A stretch of DNA of 12,810 bases from Palsa-147 sp036513895. GTDB lineage: Bacteria > Acidobacteriota > Terriglobia > Acidiferrales > UBA7541. The stretch spans positions 1 through 12,810 of the forward strand of contig DATBYF010000106.1 of the NCBI GenBank assembly GCA_036513895.1. The letters run 5' to 3'. Made by a program: the position numbers and the translations under genes. This document shows, piece after piece, positions 5,712 through 12,657 of the stretch (positions are counted from its first letter, which is position 1; every line of letters begins with the position of its first letter). The notes below the pieces were generated by a model, which worked only from the letters and a program-made list of their open reading frames with translations, was not told the origin of the DNA and did no database searches.

Positions 5712-6593
5712 CTAAGCGAATGCCAAATCCACATTCTCAATCGCCTCGTCGATCTCCCCAGTGTTCTTGTAGCCGACTGTCACGCAATCAACTCCCGCAT
5801 TCCTGAACGCGAATCTCATCGCCGCCCTGCGATCCTCGCGGTTGAACGTCCCCTCGCCCACGAGCTTCATGCTGATTACGCCCATCCCATCTTTGCGTGC
5901 CTGCCCAATGTGGGTCACCACTTCGCCTACATTGCCCAATCCACCGCTGTTGTAATCCTCAGCATCCATTCGCGTGCCCTTGTGATTCACGCGAATCATC
6001 GCGATGTCCAGCCACTTGTTCCCTGGCACTTGGCGCAACGCCGGAAGCCCGTGAACCGACGCGCCGTGACTCACTATCACCTTCTTCGACTGAGCTTCGA
6101 GAATTCCATCCTGCCACCGGCTCGTGTCCGTGGGCCACGTCGCGGTATGTTGCCAGTGCAACAGCATGATGTCGAAGTATTCAGTATTTGCAAGTTTACG
6201 CAGCTCGTCGAATTTCTCTCGTGGATTCACACCTCCCCACGTAGTCACCTTCGACATCAGCTGATAACTGTCACGTGGAATTCCGCGCAGAGCCACTCCG
6301 AGCATCCTGTGCATGTCGCCGTAAGATTCAGCAGTCTCGAAGAAGCGAATGCCACGGTCGTAAGCGTAGCGCACCAGCCTCGTAAACCCGTCTTGTCCCA
6401 ACTCGCGCTGCACCTCGCCATTGAAGCTGCCTGTGCCAAACGCGAGTCGCGTCACCTTCACTCCCGATCTCCCTAGCGTCACCCAATCGGTCGCACTCTG
6501 CCGCGCCGCGCTCCGAGGGACGCTTCCCGTGACGGCAATAGCTCCAGCAGCGAGCCCAGTTTTCAGGAATTCACGTCTAGTGTAGTGAGACAC
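5712..6593 (-). CDS. Tat-exported aldo/keto reductase
   Basis: A 293-residue NAD(P)H-dependent oxidoreductase of the aldo/keto reductase superfamily. The twin-arginine motif TRREFLKTG at 5-13 plus a short hydrophobic run shows folded export to the periplasm by Tat. The barrel starts near WVTLGRSGVKVTRLAFGTG at 37-55. Of the catalytic tetrad, Tyr91, Lys115 and His146 are present. The usual Asp is Glu86 in FFETAESYG, read directly from the bases. The mature part is about 260 residues, slightly short for the family. The start is GTG at 6593, with GAGG about 6-9 nt upstream; no in-frame ATG would keep the Tat motif. Its substrate is unknown. It is divergent from the first short-chain dehydrogenase gene across 230 bp. 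Confidence 0.92.
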   Translation of the reverse strand: MSHYTRREFLKTGLAAGAIAVTGSVPRSAARQSATDWVTLGRSGVKVTRLAFGTGSFNGEVQRELGQDGFTRLVRYAYDRGIRFFETAESYGDMHRMLGVALRGIPRDSYQLMSKVTTWGGVNPREKFDELRKLANTEYFDIMLLHWQHTATWPTDTSRWQDGILEAQSKKVIVSHGASVHGLPALRQVPGNKWLDIAMIRVNHKGTRMDAEDYNSGGLGNVGEVVTHIGQARKDGMGVISMKLVGEGTFNREDRRAAMRFAFRNAGVDCVTVGYKNTGEIDEAIENVDLAFA

Positions 6594-6609
6594 GGAAGCA
6601 CCTCGAGTC

Positions 6610-6625
6610 GCGCGAGTAATCGCGC
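6610..6625. repeat. Inverted repeat upstream of the aldo/keto reductase start
   Basis: GCGCGA at 6610-6615 and TCGCGC at 6620-6625 are perfect inverted arms around GTAA. They sit 16 nt before the GTG start of the reductase, in the divergent control region. It may be an operator or a leader hairpin. The short GC-only arms could also be chance. Confidence 0.3.
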
Positions 6626-6823
6626 ATGCCTAATCGAGTGAAGATGCCGCTTCGCCGTGGCGCGGTTGGTTCCCCAAACGCCATGACCGGACAATCGTAT
6701 TACGAAACTCGAATATCAGGTATAGCGAGGCGTAGAAGCAATCGTCCGATCACCGAGTGATATTTATTTCTTGAACCGCGCTCTTTACTTGCGGCATCCG
6801 ATAGTTCCGCAAGGAGGATCATC

Positions 6824-7720
6824 ATGAATTCCAAGCAAGTAATTCTCATCACCGGCTCCAGCACCGGCTTCGGCCGATTGTTCACCGAAACCCTGGCTCG
6901 CAACGGGCACACAGTTTTCGCGACGATGCGCGACCCTGAAGGCCGCAACGCCAAGAATGCCTCCGAAATCCGTGCGCTGGCGGAAACGGATTCACTGCCA
7001 ATACACGTCCTTGAACTCGACGTAACCGACGACGCCTCGGTCGAGCGCGCCGTGAATGCCGCCGTCGCCGAAGCCGGTCGCATTGACGTCGCCATCAACA
7101 ACGCCGGCTTCTACCTCTCGGGCCTCGAGGAAGCCGTCACCACCGAACAAGCGCAGCGCCTGATGGACACGAATTTTCTCGGGCCCGTTCGCGTAAATCG
7201 CGCCGTGCTTCCTCACATGCGGCGCCAACGTAGCGGCGTGCTCATGCACATCAGCAGCGGCGCCGGCCGCGTGGTTCTTCCTTCTGCGGGTTTCTATTGC
7301 GCAAGCAAATTTGCACTCGAAGCATTGGCTGAGGCCTACAGCTACGAACTTGCCGCGCAAGGAATCGAATCCGTGATTGTCCAACCCGGCGCGTATGAGA
7401 CCCCAGTTTTCGGCAATACCGTGATGGCCGCCGACGTGGCGCGCACCGATACCTATGGCGCCGTTAAGCAATTCCCCGACAAGGTCAACGGGGCACTTTC
7501 CTCCGGAGCTGGCAATCCTCAGGAAGTCGCCGACGCCGTGCTGCGGATTATCGAAACCCCCGCGGGAGAGAAGCAGCTAAGGTATTTCGTCAGCTCCCAG
7601 AATTTCGGTGTCGACGACATCAATGCCCTATCCAATCGAGTGCAGGCCGGCGTCCTGGAAGCCTTCGGCCTCACTGCCGGCACCAAATTCCTCAAAGGTA
7701 AAGCGGTCGGCTCGGTCTAG
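6824..7720 (+). CDS. Short-chain dehydrogenase/reductase (SDR), first of two
   Basis: A 298-residue classical SDR, a cytoplasmic NAD(P)(H)-dependent oxidoreductase of unknown substrate. It shows the cofactor motif TGSSTGFG at 10-17, Asp66 in ELDVTD, NNAG at 92-95, the active-site Asn117 in DTNFLG, Ser145 in HISSGAG, and Tyr158/Lys162 in YCASK, so the whole catalytic set is intact. The basic residue Arg36 after the second strand (ATMRDPEG) hints at NADP preference. The start is firm: AAGGAGG at 6811-6817 lies 6 nt before the ATG. The extended C-terminal part after about 195 (GAYETPVFGNTV) is the variable substrate region. The second SDR gene lies about 280 bp downstream but is clearly not a recent copy. 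Confidence 0.93.
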   Translation: MNSKQVILITGSSTGFGRLFTETLARNGHTVFATMRDPEGRNAKNASEIRALAETDSLPIHVLELDVTDDASVERAVNAAVAEAGRIDVAINNAGFYLSGLEEAVTTEQAQRLMDTNFLGPVRVNRAVLPHMRRQRSGVLMHISSGAGRVVLPSAGFYCASKFALEALAEAYSYELAAQGIESVIVQPGAYETPVFGNTVMAADVARTDTYGAVKQFPDKVNGALSSGAGNPQEVADAVLRIIETPAGEKQLRYFVSSQNFGVDDINALSNRVQAGVLEAFGLTAGTKFLKGKAVGSV

Positions 7721-7986
7721 CTCTTTCGGAGAAACACTTTCGTCGTTGATCTGCCACGAACTGCTGACAGTGGGAAGGACTGCAGCTTTCATAAGAATTC
7801 CTCGCGGCAATATTCGATGTATGAAGATTTGCGGCCGGAACACGATTTTGCGCGCTCGAATCGCCAGTCGCCTCCCTGGCGCTGAGATTGACGATGGGAA
7901 CCAGTCCTGATAAGTCTGCTTGGTGGAAATGCCGGGAGTTCTGCTGGTTGATTCGAAGCGCCCATGGTTTATCTAAGAACCTGAAT

Positions 7987-7991
7987 GGAGG
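7987..7991 (+). promoter_or_regulatory. Ribosome binding site deciding a GTG start for the second SDR
   Basis: GGAGG lies 8 nt before GTG at 8000. An ATG at 7985 overlaps this site and would add five residues before the cofactor strand, so the GTG is the better start. The preceding 260 bases (7721-7984) show no gene, repeat or hairpin that I could support. Confidence 0.7.
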
Positions 7992-7999
7992 ATCTTGCC

Positions 8000-8872
8000 G
8001 TGACAAAGGTTTGGCTGATTACCGGTAGTGGAAACGGATTGGGGCGGGACATCGCCGAGGCGGCGCTCGCCGCGGGTAACAGCGTTGTAGCCGGAGCGCG
8101 CCGGACCGAAGAACTCGCACCTCTCGTGGCGCAATACGGCGATCGCGTGAAGCCGGTTACGCTTGAAGTGCGCGAAGAGGCCGCTGCAAAGGCCGCGGTG
8201 AGGTTAGCGGTGGACACTTTCGGGCGGCTGGATGTGCTCGTCAACAATGCTGGTTACGGGCAGGTTACGCCGTTCGAACAGATGAGCGCGGAGGACTTCA
8301 AGGCTGTCGTGGACACATGCTTTTACGGCGTGGTGTACACAACACGCGCCGCCCTGCCTGTCATGCGCAAACAAAGGTGCGGTCATATCTTCCAGGTGTC
8401 TTCGATCGGTGGCCGCCTCGCGGTTCCCGGCAATACACCGTATCACGCGGCCAAGTGGGCCGTGGGCGGTTTCAGCGATTCTCTGGCAATGGAAGTCGCG
8501 TCGTTCGGAGTCAGGGTCTGCACACTCGAACCGGGAGGTATTCGAACCAACTGGGCACGGCGTGCCCGTCAGAATCCGCCGGGCCTGCTGCCGGACTATG
8601 AGGCCTCGGTTGGTCCGGTACTCAAGATGTTGGGAAGCCTTGCAGATCGTTCGGAAAGCGATCCGCGAAAGATCGCGGATCTAATCGTGCAACTGGCAAA
8701 TGGTGATGAGGTGCCGCTGCGATTGATCCTGGGTGTAGGGGCGGAAAAGCGCGTGCAACACGCGGAAGCTGCGCGTGCAAGCGAGGCAGCAAAATGGCGC
8801 CATCTCACCGTCTCAACGGTTTTTGAGGACGGGCAATTCGACACCGGTCTATTGCAGCTAAACCATGAATGA
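8000..8872 (+). CDS. Short-chain dehydrogenase/reductase (SDR), second of two
   Basis: A 290-residue classical SDR from GTG 8000. The product then begins MTKVWLITGSG, with the cofactor strand at the very N-terminus as is normal. Motifs are TGSGNGLG at 8-15, NNAG at 82-85, Ser135 in QVSSIGG and Tyr148/Lys152 in YHAAK. The position of the active-site Asn seen in the first SDR (DTNFLG) is Cys107 here (DTCFYG), read directly as TGC. From memory, some close relatives also carry VDTCFYG, so this may mark a subfamily rather than a lesion. EPGGIRTNWA at about 174-183 follows the usual SDR order. The substrate is unknown. It has its own ribosome site and no obvious coupling to the upstream SDR. Confidence 0.92.
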   Translation: MTKVWLITGSGNGLGRDIAEAALAAGNSVVAGARRTEELAPLVAQYGDRVKPVTLEVREEAAAKAAVRLAVDTFGRLDVLVNNAGYGQVTPFEQMSAEDFKAVVDTCFYGVVYTTRAALPVMRKQRCGHIFQVSSIGGRLAVPGNTPYHAAKWAVGGFSDSLAMEVASFGVRVCTLEPGGIRTNWARRARQNPPGLLPDYEASVGPVLKMLGSLADRSESDPRKIADLIVQLANGDEVPLRLILGVGAEKRVQHAEAARASEAAKWRHLTVSTVFEDGQFDTGLLQLNHE

Positions 8873-9004
8873 AAGGAAGTTGTCGAGTTTAGTGCCGGAG
8901 CTTCCAGCTGAGAAACCTAACTCCGCCACCGCTCTATTCGCCCACTCTCCTTCGACTCACGCTCCACATCCGAAACGCCGGGCGATTTAACCGATGACTT
9001 CGTA

Positions 9005-9010
9005 TACAAT
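9005..9010 (+). promoter_or_regulatory. Putative -10 box close to the 9025 start
   Basis: TACAAT, within TATACAAT at 9003-9010, lies 14 nt before the ATG at 9025. No Shine-Dalgarno is visible between them, so the mRNA leader may be only several bases long. No convincing -35 hexamer was found at the right distance. Confidence 0.35.
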
Positions 9011-9024
9011 CCGCGATACACCAA

Positions 9025-9456
9025 ATGCCAGAAACCGTCCTTGCCATTCAATCTCCCGATGTGGCGCTACGCGACGCAAATCGCCGTTACTACGCCGCTT
9101 TCGAATCGCTCGATATCACTCAAATGGACGAAATCTGGGCTCACGACGATTGGGTGCAATGCGTCCATCCCGGCTGGGATTTGCTTCTCGGATGGGCGGA
9201 GGTGCGTGAAGGCTGGGTACGAATTTTCTCCAACACACGCCGCACGAAAATCGCGCTCGGCGCGGTGGTGATTCACGTCGAAGGCGACGCCGGCTGGGTG
9301 GCGTGCACCGAACAGGTGACCAGCGCCTATTCCGACGGAATTGACGACGTACTAGCGCAGGCGACGAATATATTCATCTACCGGGACGGGAAATGGCGAA
9401 TCGTCGCCCACCATGCATCACCGCTGCCCTCCGGACCGAAAGCAACCGTTCAGTAA
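9025..9456 (+). CDS. SnoaL/NTF2-like small protein (SnoaL_3 type)
   Basis: A 143-residue cone-shaped alpha+beta domain of the NTF2-like superfamily. Members are ligand-binding or small catalytic proteins; many of this type are uncharacterised. The pattern is clear: an opening helix ALRDANRRYYAAFESLDITQMDEIW (about residues 14-38, two overlapping motifs), then VQCVHPGW, a helix at WAEVREGWVRIF, and closing strands with NIFIYRDGKWRIVAHHAS. That ending, a strand followed by WRI-V-HHAS, is a hallmark of these calcium/calmodulin-kinase-association-like proteins. No signal peptide, so cytoplasmic. There is no Shine-Dalgarno before the ATG. It ends 44 bp before the metallopeptidase-like gene. No substrate can be assigned. 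Confidence 0.85.
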   Translation: MPETVLAIQSPDVALRDANRRYYAAFESLDITQMDEIWAHDDWVQCVHPGWDLLLGWAEVREGWVRIFSNTRRTKIALGAVVIHVEGDAGWVACTEQVTSAYSDGIDDVLAQATNIFIYRDGKWRIVAHHASPLPSGPKATVQ

Positions 9457-9488
9457 CTGGCCACTCATCGAAAGCCTGTTACCGCGTT

Positions 9489-9494
9489 TATAAT
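9489..9494 (+). promoter_or_regulatory. Perfect -10 box TATAAT just before the 9501 start
   Basis: TATAAT ends 6 nt before GTG at 9501, so transcription would be expected to start at about the G of the start codon: a leaderless arrangement. The -35 region (around 9466-9472) is poor, and no Shine-Dalgarno is present. Confidence 0.5.
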
Positions 9495-9500
9495 GTACTT

Positions 9501-10658
9501 GTGACCCGAGCCCATCTTCAGTTCACAAGAATCTGTTGTCACCCCGGCCGAGGCTTCGCGCGCTTCCTTCTATTCGCATTCATCATTTGCACCCCCGCCG
9601 CCTTTATTTCTGAGAACGCCTTCGCGCAAAGCCCTGAGCCGTTGCAAGGCTCGTCCACCAGGGCCCCGAACCAGGACGATGAGTCCGAAGTTCCGCGCCC
9701 AGTATTCGCGCTCCACAGCGGCTTCTGGCTGAATCTTCACCATTTCCTTTACGAACAGGCGCGCCTGCGCGACCAGGAATCCACCAGCAGAGGCAAAGTA
9801 AGCGGACCTTCTCCTGATTCCGGTGCTGCAGAAAAACGCGGCTCTGATTCCGAGCCCTGGCAGGCAGCCGTCAATTACTACGCGAAAAATATGGCGCGCC
9901 GGGACCTCCTCATTGATCAGGGGATGGTGCTGATCAACAACCGACTTTCGGATCTTGAAACCTGCCCCGATTTGTCGGGCTACAAGTCTTCTTCGTGTGC
10001 TTCAGGCTTGCCGCCCGCGCTCATCGCGGCGCTCGAAGAAGCTGCGCCGCTCTATCGCCAGCGCTGGTGGCCCGATCATGACCGGAAAAATCGTGCATGG
10101 ATTTCGAGCGTCGCGCCGCTAATTCGCCGGACGGGCCTGCCGCTCGCGCAAGAGCTCTCCGCCGTGTATCACGCCCAGTGGCAGACTGATCCGATCCGCG
10201 TGGATGTCTCCGAGTATGCCGGGCCGTTCGGCGCATACACGTCTCTCGATCCGACTCATATCACCGTGTCGAGCACCGACCCGCGCAACCAAGGCCTCTC
10301 CGGATTCGAAATTCTTTTTCATGAATCGTCACACGCTCTCGCGACCACCGTGCAGGACGCCATCGACAATGCTTGCCACGACCGCGGCGTTGCCATTCCA
10401 CGCGATCTCTGGCACGCGCTCCTGTTCTACACCACCGGCGAAGTCGTCCGCCGCGCCGTCGCGGAAGGAAAACTCAACTACCCGGAATCGGCGCCTCCAA
10501 AATTCCCAGCGTCTTACACTCCCTACGCGTACAAGAACGGCCTCTACACCCGCGGCTGGGAAAATTACCAACGCGTGCTCGAAACCTATTGGCAGCCATA
10601 TCTGGACGGCAAAACCGACTTCAATCACTCAATAAACGCCGTCGTTTCCGCGCTCTAG
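9501..10658 (+). CDS. Secreted putative zinc metallopeptidase (HExxH motif)
   Basis: A 385-residue exported protein. After a short basic region it has a Sec signal peptide (hydrophobic 19-36, likely cut after AFA at residue 42). Residues 274-278 read His-Glu-Ser-Ser-His in ILFHESSHAL, a zinc-peptidase HExxH in a helical context. Glu314 in TTGEVVRRA lies 35 residues after the second His and could be the third ligand, as in gluzincins. Other parts are TRP-rich helices (GFWLNLHHFLYEQA, RWWPDHDRKNRAW) and a mid-region of low similarity to anything I know. The GTG start at 9501 is chosen because it precedes the signal peptide and follows a TATAAT. The frame is open further upstream but overlaps the previous gene. 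I do not recognise the family, so peptidase activity is inferred from the motif alone. Confidence 0.8.
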   Translation: MTRAHLQFTRICCHPGRGFARFLLFAFIICTPAAFISENAFAQSPEPLQGSSTRAPNQDDESEVPRPVFALHSGFWLNLHHFLYEQARLRDQESTSRGKVSGPSPDSGAAEKRGSDSEPWQAAVNYYAKNMARRDLLIDQGMVLINNRLSDLETCPDLSGYKSSSCASGLPPALIAALEEAAPLYRQRWWPDHDRKNRAWISSVAPLIRRTGLPLAQELSAVYHAQWQTDPIRVDVSEYAGPFGAYTSLDPTHITVSSTDPRNQGLSGFEILFHESSHALATTVQDAIDNACHDRGVAIPRDLWHALLFYTTGEVVRRAVAEGKLNYPESAPPKFPASYTPYAYKNGLYTRGWENYQRVLETYWQPYLDGKTDFNHSINAVVSAL

Positions 10659-10661
10659 CGT

Positions 10662-10681
10662 ACCCAGGCGATCCGCCGGGT
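10662..10681. repeat. Hairpin 3 nt after the metallopeptidase-like gene
   Basis: ACCC-GGCG (10662-10665 and 10667-10670, with A10666 bulged) pairs with CGCC-GGGT (10674-10681) around an ATC loop. It is a strong stem directly after the stop codon but has no T-run. It may protect the mRNA 3' end or assist termination. Confidence 0.4.
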
Positions 10682-10743
10682 CAGTGCCAATGGCAAAATG
10701 CGAAAACCACCTCGATTCCGTTCGCGCTGGATTTCATTCGTAG

Positions 10744-10767
10744 CGCCGGCATCCTGCCGGCGTTTTT
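10744..10767 (+). terminator. Rho-independent terminator-like hairpin, also a REP-like palindrome
   Basis: CGCCGGCA at 10744-10751 pairs perfectly with TGCCGGCG at 10755-10762 around TCC, followed by five T's. This is a standard intrinsic terminator shape for the gene ending at 10658. The core GGCATCCTGCC recurs in altered form at 12315-12336, so it may instead be one copy of a dispersed palindromic element that doubles as a terminator. Confidence 0.6.
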
Positions 10768-10786
10768 CCCTCCAATTGGGAAAAAC
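10762..10786. repeat. Second inverted repeat sharing the T-run of the terminator
   Basis: GTTTTTCCC at 10762-10770 and GGGAAAAAC at 10778-10786 are perfect inverted arms around a 7-nt loop, which with its flanks contains the 8-bp palindrome CCAATTGG (10772-10779). Its left arm is the T-run of the preceding hairpin. Confidence 0.5.
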
Positions 10787-10841
10787 TAATATCTCGGGCA
10801 ACATATCCAGTGCCAGGAACCAGGTGAAAGGGATCCTCTCC

Positions 10842-12209
10842 ATGAAAATCGCGCAATCGCTCCTCACCGTCGCCGTGCTTCAAATTCTCGCGGCAATCGC
10901 ACTCGTTATTCCGGTTCAAGCGCAGCAAAATCAGCAGCTCGCACCTGAAGCCCACGCCCGCCAAGTTCTCGATCAAATCGTGACCGGGAAATTCGACGCC
11001 ATCGAAGCGCAATACGATTCGGCGATGAAGTCCGCTCTGCCCGCCGGCAAACTCTCGGATTTCTGGCAACAACTCAATTCTCAAGTCGGCTCGTTCAAGC
11101 AAGTCACCGACGTCAGTCAAAAAGCAATCCAGAACTATCAAGTCGTGATCTTAGTGTGCGACTTCCAGCAAGCCACCCTCGACACCATCATCAGCTTCAC
11201 CTCAGATGGCCACGTGGGCGGAATTCGTTTCGTGCCGCATAAGCCGAAAGCGGAGTGGGCTGCTCCGGCGTACGCGAAGCCCGATTCTTTTCACGAGCAA
11301 CCGATCACGGTGACATTGGGACATTGGGAATTGCCGGGCACGCTGACCGTTCCTGTCGGCGACGGCCCGTTTCCCGCCGTCGTACTCGTTCATGGATCTG
11401 GCCCACAGGACCAGGACGAGACGATTGGGCCCAACGAGACCTTTAAAGACCTCGCATGGGGCCTCGCCAGCAAGGGCATCGCCGTGTTGCGTTACACCAA
11501 GCGCACCAAAAAGTACGGCGGAAAAGCGAGCGACGACCCGACCGGGTTAACTGTGAACGATGAAGTCATCAACGACGCGCGCGCTGCGGTTGAGCTGCTC
11601 TCGAAGCAGCCTAAAATCAACTCAAAACGCATTTTTGTTCTCGGGCACAGCTGGGGTGGCTACCTCGCTCCGCGAATTGCCACCGGCGATTCGCAAATTG
11701 TCGGAATAATCATTCTTGCCGGATCGGCGCGGCCGCTTGAAAAAATGATTGTCGAACAGTTGCAATATTTCGCGACGTTGCCAGGCGGATCTTCCGAGCA
11801 ACTTCAAAAGAAACTCGCGGCTGCGGAAGAATCGGAAAAACAAATTGAAGATCCCAATCTCAAAAGCGGAGACACGGTCGACCTGCTGGGCGCAAAGGCC
11901 CCAGGTGGATACTTTCTTGATCTGCGCGGCTACGACCCGCCAGCGGTCGCCACAAAACTAACAATTCCCATCTTCGTGTTGCAGGCCGGCAGAGACTATC
12001 AAGTCCGCGACGCCGATTACGACGCCTGGAAAAAAGCGCTCTCCGAAAAGCCCTGGGTCGAAGTCAAGCGCTACGATGATCTCAATCATCTATTCGAGAC
12101 GGGAAAAGGTATGGCGACGCCAAGCGAATACGACAACCCCGGCCACGTCGCGGAGCCCGTAATCGCGGATATCGCCGCGTGGATCGTGGCGAACGGAAAA
12201 ACAAAGTAA
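10842..12209 (+). CDS. Secreted alpha/beta hydrolase with N-terminal DUF3887-like domain
   Basis: A 455-residue exported serine hydrolase. A Sec signal peptide spans about 1-27 (cut near VQA-QQ). Residues about 32-130 look like the small DUF3887 domain found ahead of such hydrolases (HARQVLDQIVTGKFDAIEAQYD, then FWQQLNSQVGSFKQ). The hydrolase core shows HGSG at 184-187 as the oxyanion region, the nucleophile elbow GHSWGG with Ser270, an acid candidate Asp385 in LQAGRDYQV, and His416 in DLNHLF, giving a full catalytic triad. This fits dienelactone-hydrolase or prolyl-oligopeptidase-like esterases and peptidases; the substrate is unknown. I chose ATG 10842 because it begins the signal peptide, with AAGGGA about 8 nt upstream. 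An open frame extends back to 10698 through the terminator-like repeat and is not used. Confidence 0.93.
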   Translation: MKIAQSLLTVAVLQILAAIALVIPVQAQQNQQLAPEAHARQVLDQIVTGKFDAIEAQYDSAMKSALPAGKLSDFWQQLNSQVGSFKQVTDVSQKAIQNYQVVILVCDFQQATLDTIISFTSDGHVGGIRFVPHKPKAEWAAPAYAKPDSFHEQPITVTLGHWELPGTLTVPVGDGPFPAVVLVHGSGPQDQDETIGPNETFKDLAWGLASKGIAVLRYTKRTKKYGGKASDDPTGLTVNDEVINDARAAVELLSKQPKINSKRIFVLGHSWGGYLAPRIATGDSQIVGIIILAGSARPLEKMIVEQLQYFATLPGGSSEQLQKKLAAAEESEKQIEDPNLKSGDTVDLLGAKAPGGYFLDLRGYDPPAVATKLTIPIFVLQAGRDYQVRDADYDAWKKALSEKPWVEVKRYDDLNHLFETGKGMATPSEYDNPGHVAEPVIADIAAWIVANGKTK

Positions 12210-12262
12210 TGCGTCACAGTGAGAGCAGACAAAACCCAATCTAATTGCCAAATCCTGAAGAC

Positions 12263-12278
12263 TTCCCGACACCGGGAA
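12263..12278 (+). repeat. Hairpin 54 nt downstream of the hydrolase stop
   Basis: TTCCCG at 12263-12268 pairs with CGGGAA at 12273-12278 around ACAC. Outer GAC (12260-12262) and GTC (12282-12284) could extend it across a bulge. No T-run follows, so it is at most a weak terminator or an mRNA end-stabiliser. Confidence 0.35.
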
Positions 12279-12314
12279 ATAGTCTCCGCCAAGCGAGGAA
12301 ACACTCTATCAGAG

Positions 12315-12336
12315 CCCGGAGGCTCCTGCCTCCGGG
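12315..12336. repeat. REP-like palindrome, 9-bp stem
   Basis: CCCGGAGGC at 12315-12323 pairs perfectly with GCCTCCGGG at 12328-12336 around TCCT. Its core GGCTCCTGCC is the same as that of the 10744-10762 palindrome except for one missing A, while the outer arms differ but co-vary. That is the pattern of a dispersed palindromic family. Confidence 0.55.
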
Positions 12337-12409
12337 ACTAATCCTAATGAACGAGAATCGGCCGATTCAAGAGCATTCACCGGCGCACCGAGTACTAACG
12401 TATTCTCGA

Positions 12410-12423
12410 CTGACACTCTATGG
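12410..12423. repeat. 14-bp direct repeat, left copy
   Basis: CTGACACTCTATGG, matched at 12589-12602 by CTGACACTCTGTGG with one mismatch, 179 bp apart in the same orientation. Function unknown. Confidence 0.4.
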
Positions 12424-12588
12424 TTAAAAACGCGAAGTTGGGGGCGCTAGCCTAATTCCGACGCTACCTCGAACTGAAACAGGTACCCGGGAGCCAGGCC
12501 TCCTCGCTCTAATATAAGAAATCAAGAGCACAATTTCGTAAAGTTTTGGCGTCCGAATCCCCCTGATTCCCGGTCATTTCCGCAGCGC

Positions 12589-12602
12589 CTGACACTCTGT
12601 GG
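12589..12602. repeat. 14-bp direct repeat, right copy
   Basis: CTGACACTCTGTGG, the partner of the copy at 12410-12423. It ends just 2 nt before the -35 element of the putative promoter at 12605, so it could be a binding site. Confidence 0.4.
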
Positions 12603-12604
12603 AT

Positions 12605-12634
12605 TTGCATGATCCCTGGGTTGCATGATATAAT
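12605..12634 (+). promoter_or_regulatory. Putative sigma70-type promoter with overlapping 9-bp direct repeats
   Basis: TTGCAT at 12605-12610 and a perfect TATAAT at 12629-12634 are separated by 18 nt. TTGCATGAT occurs twice, at 12605-12613 and 12621-12629, a 16-nt period that places one copy on the -35 and the other against the -10. A regulator binding these repeats would overlap RNA polymerase. Confidence 0.5.
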
Positions 12635-12657
12635 GCACGTTTTAACAATATAACATT

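Larger units (their letters stand above)
12210..12657. other. Long non-coding stretch with hairpins, repeats and a promoter
   Basis: No credible gene is seen in these 448 bases. They contain a hairpin after the hydrolase gene (12263-12278), a REP-like palindrome (12315-12336), a 14-bp direct repeat (12410 and 12589), and a promoter-like region with 9-bp direct repeats at the right end. Base composition becomes AT-rich after about 12600. Confidence 0.6.

Noticed and set aside
7608..7910. Plus-strand frame running from the end of the first SDR into the gap
   Set aside because: Most of it overlaps the SDR in another frame, it has no ribosome site, and its product has no recognisable features.
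7985..7999. ATG start for the second SDR
   Set aside because: It overlaps the GGAGG that best serves GTG 8000, and adds five residues before the conserved first strand.
6824..8872. The two SDR genes as a recent tandem duplication
   Set aside because: Their protein sequences differ widely outside family motifs, and the active-site Asn/Cys position differs.
10698..10841. N-terminal extension of the exported hydrolase
   Set aside because: It would translate through a terminator-like palindrome and place the signal peptide internally.
12245..12427. Small plus-strand frame of 60 codons after the hydrolase
   Set aside because: No ribosome site, and it is built partly from the hairpin at 12263 and the palindrome at 12315.
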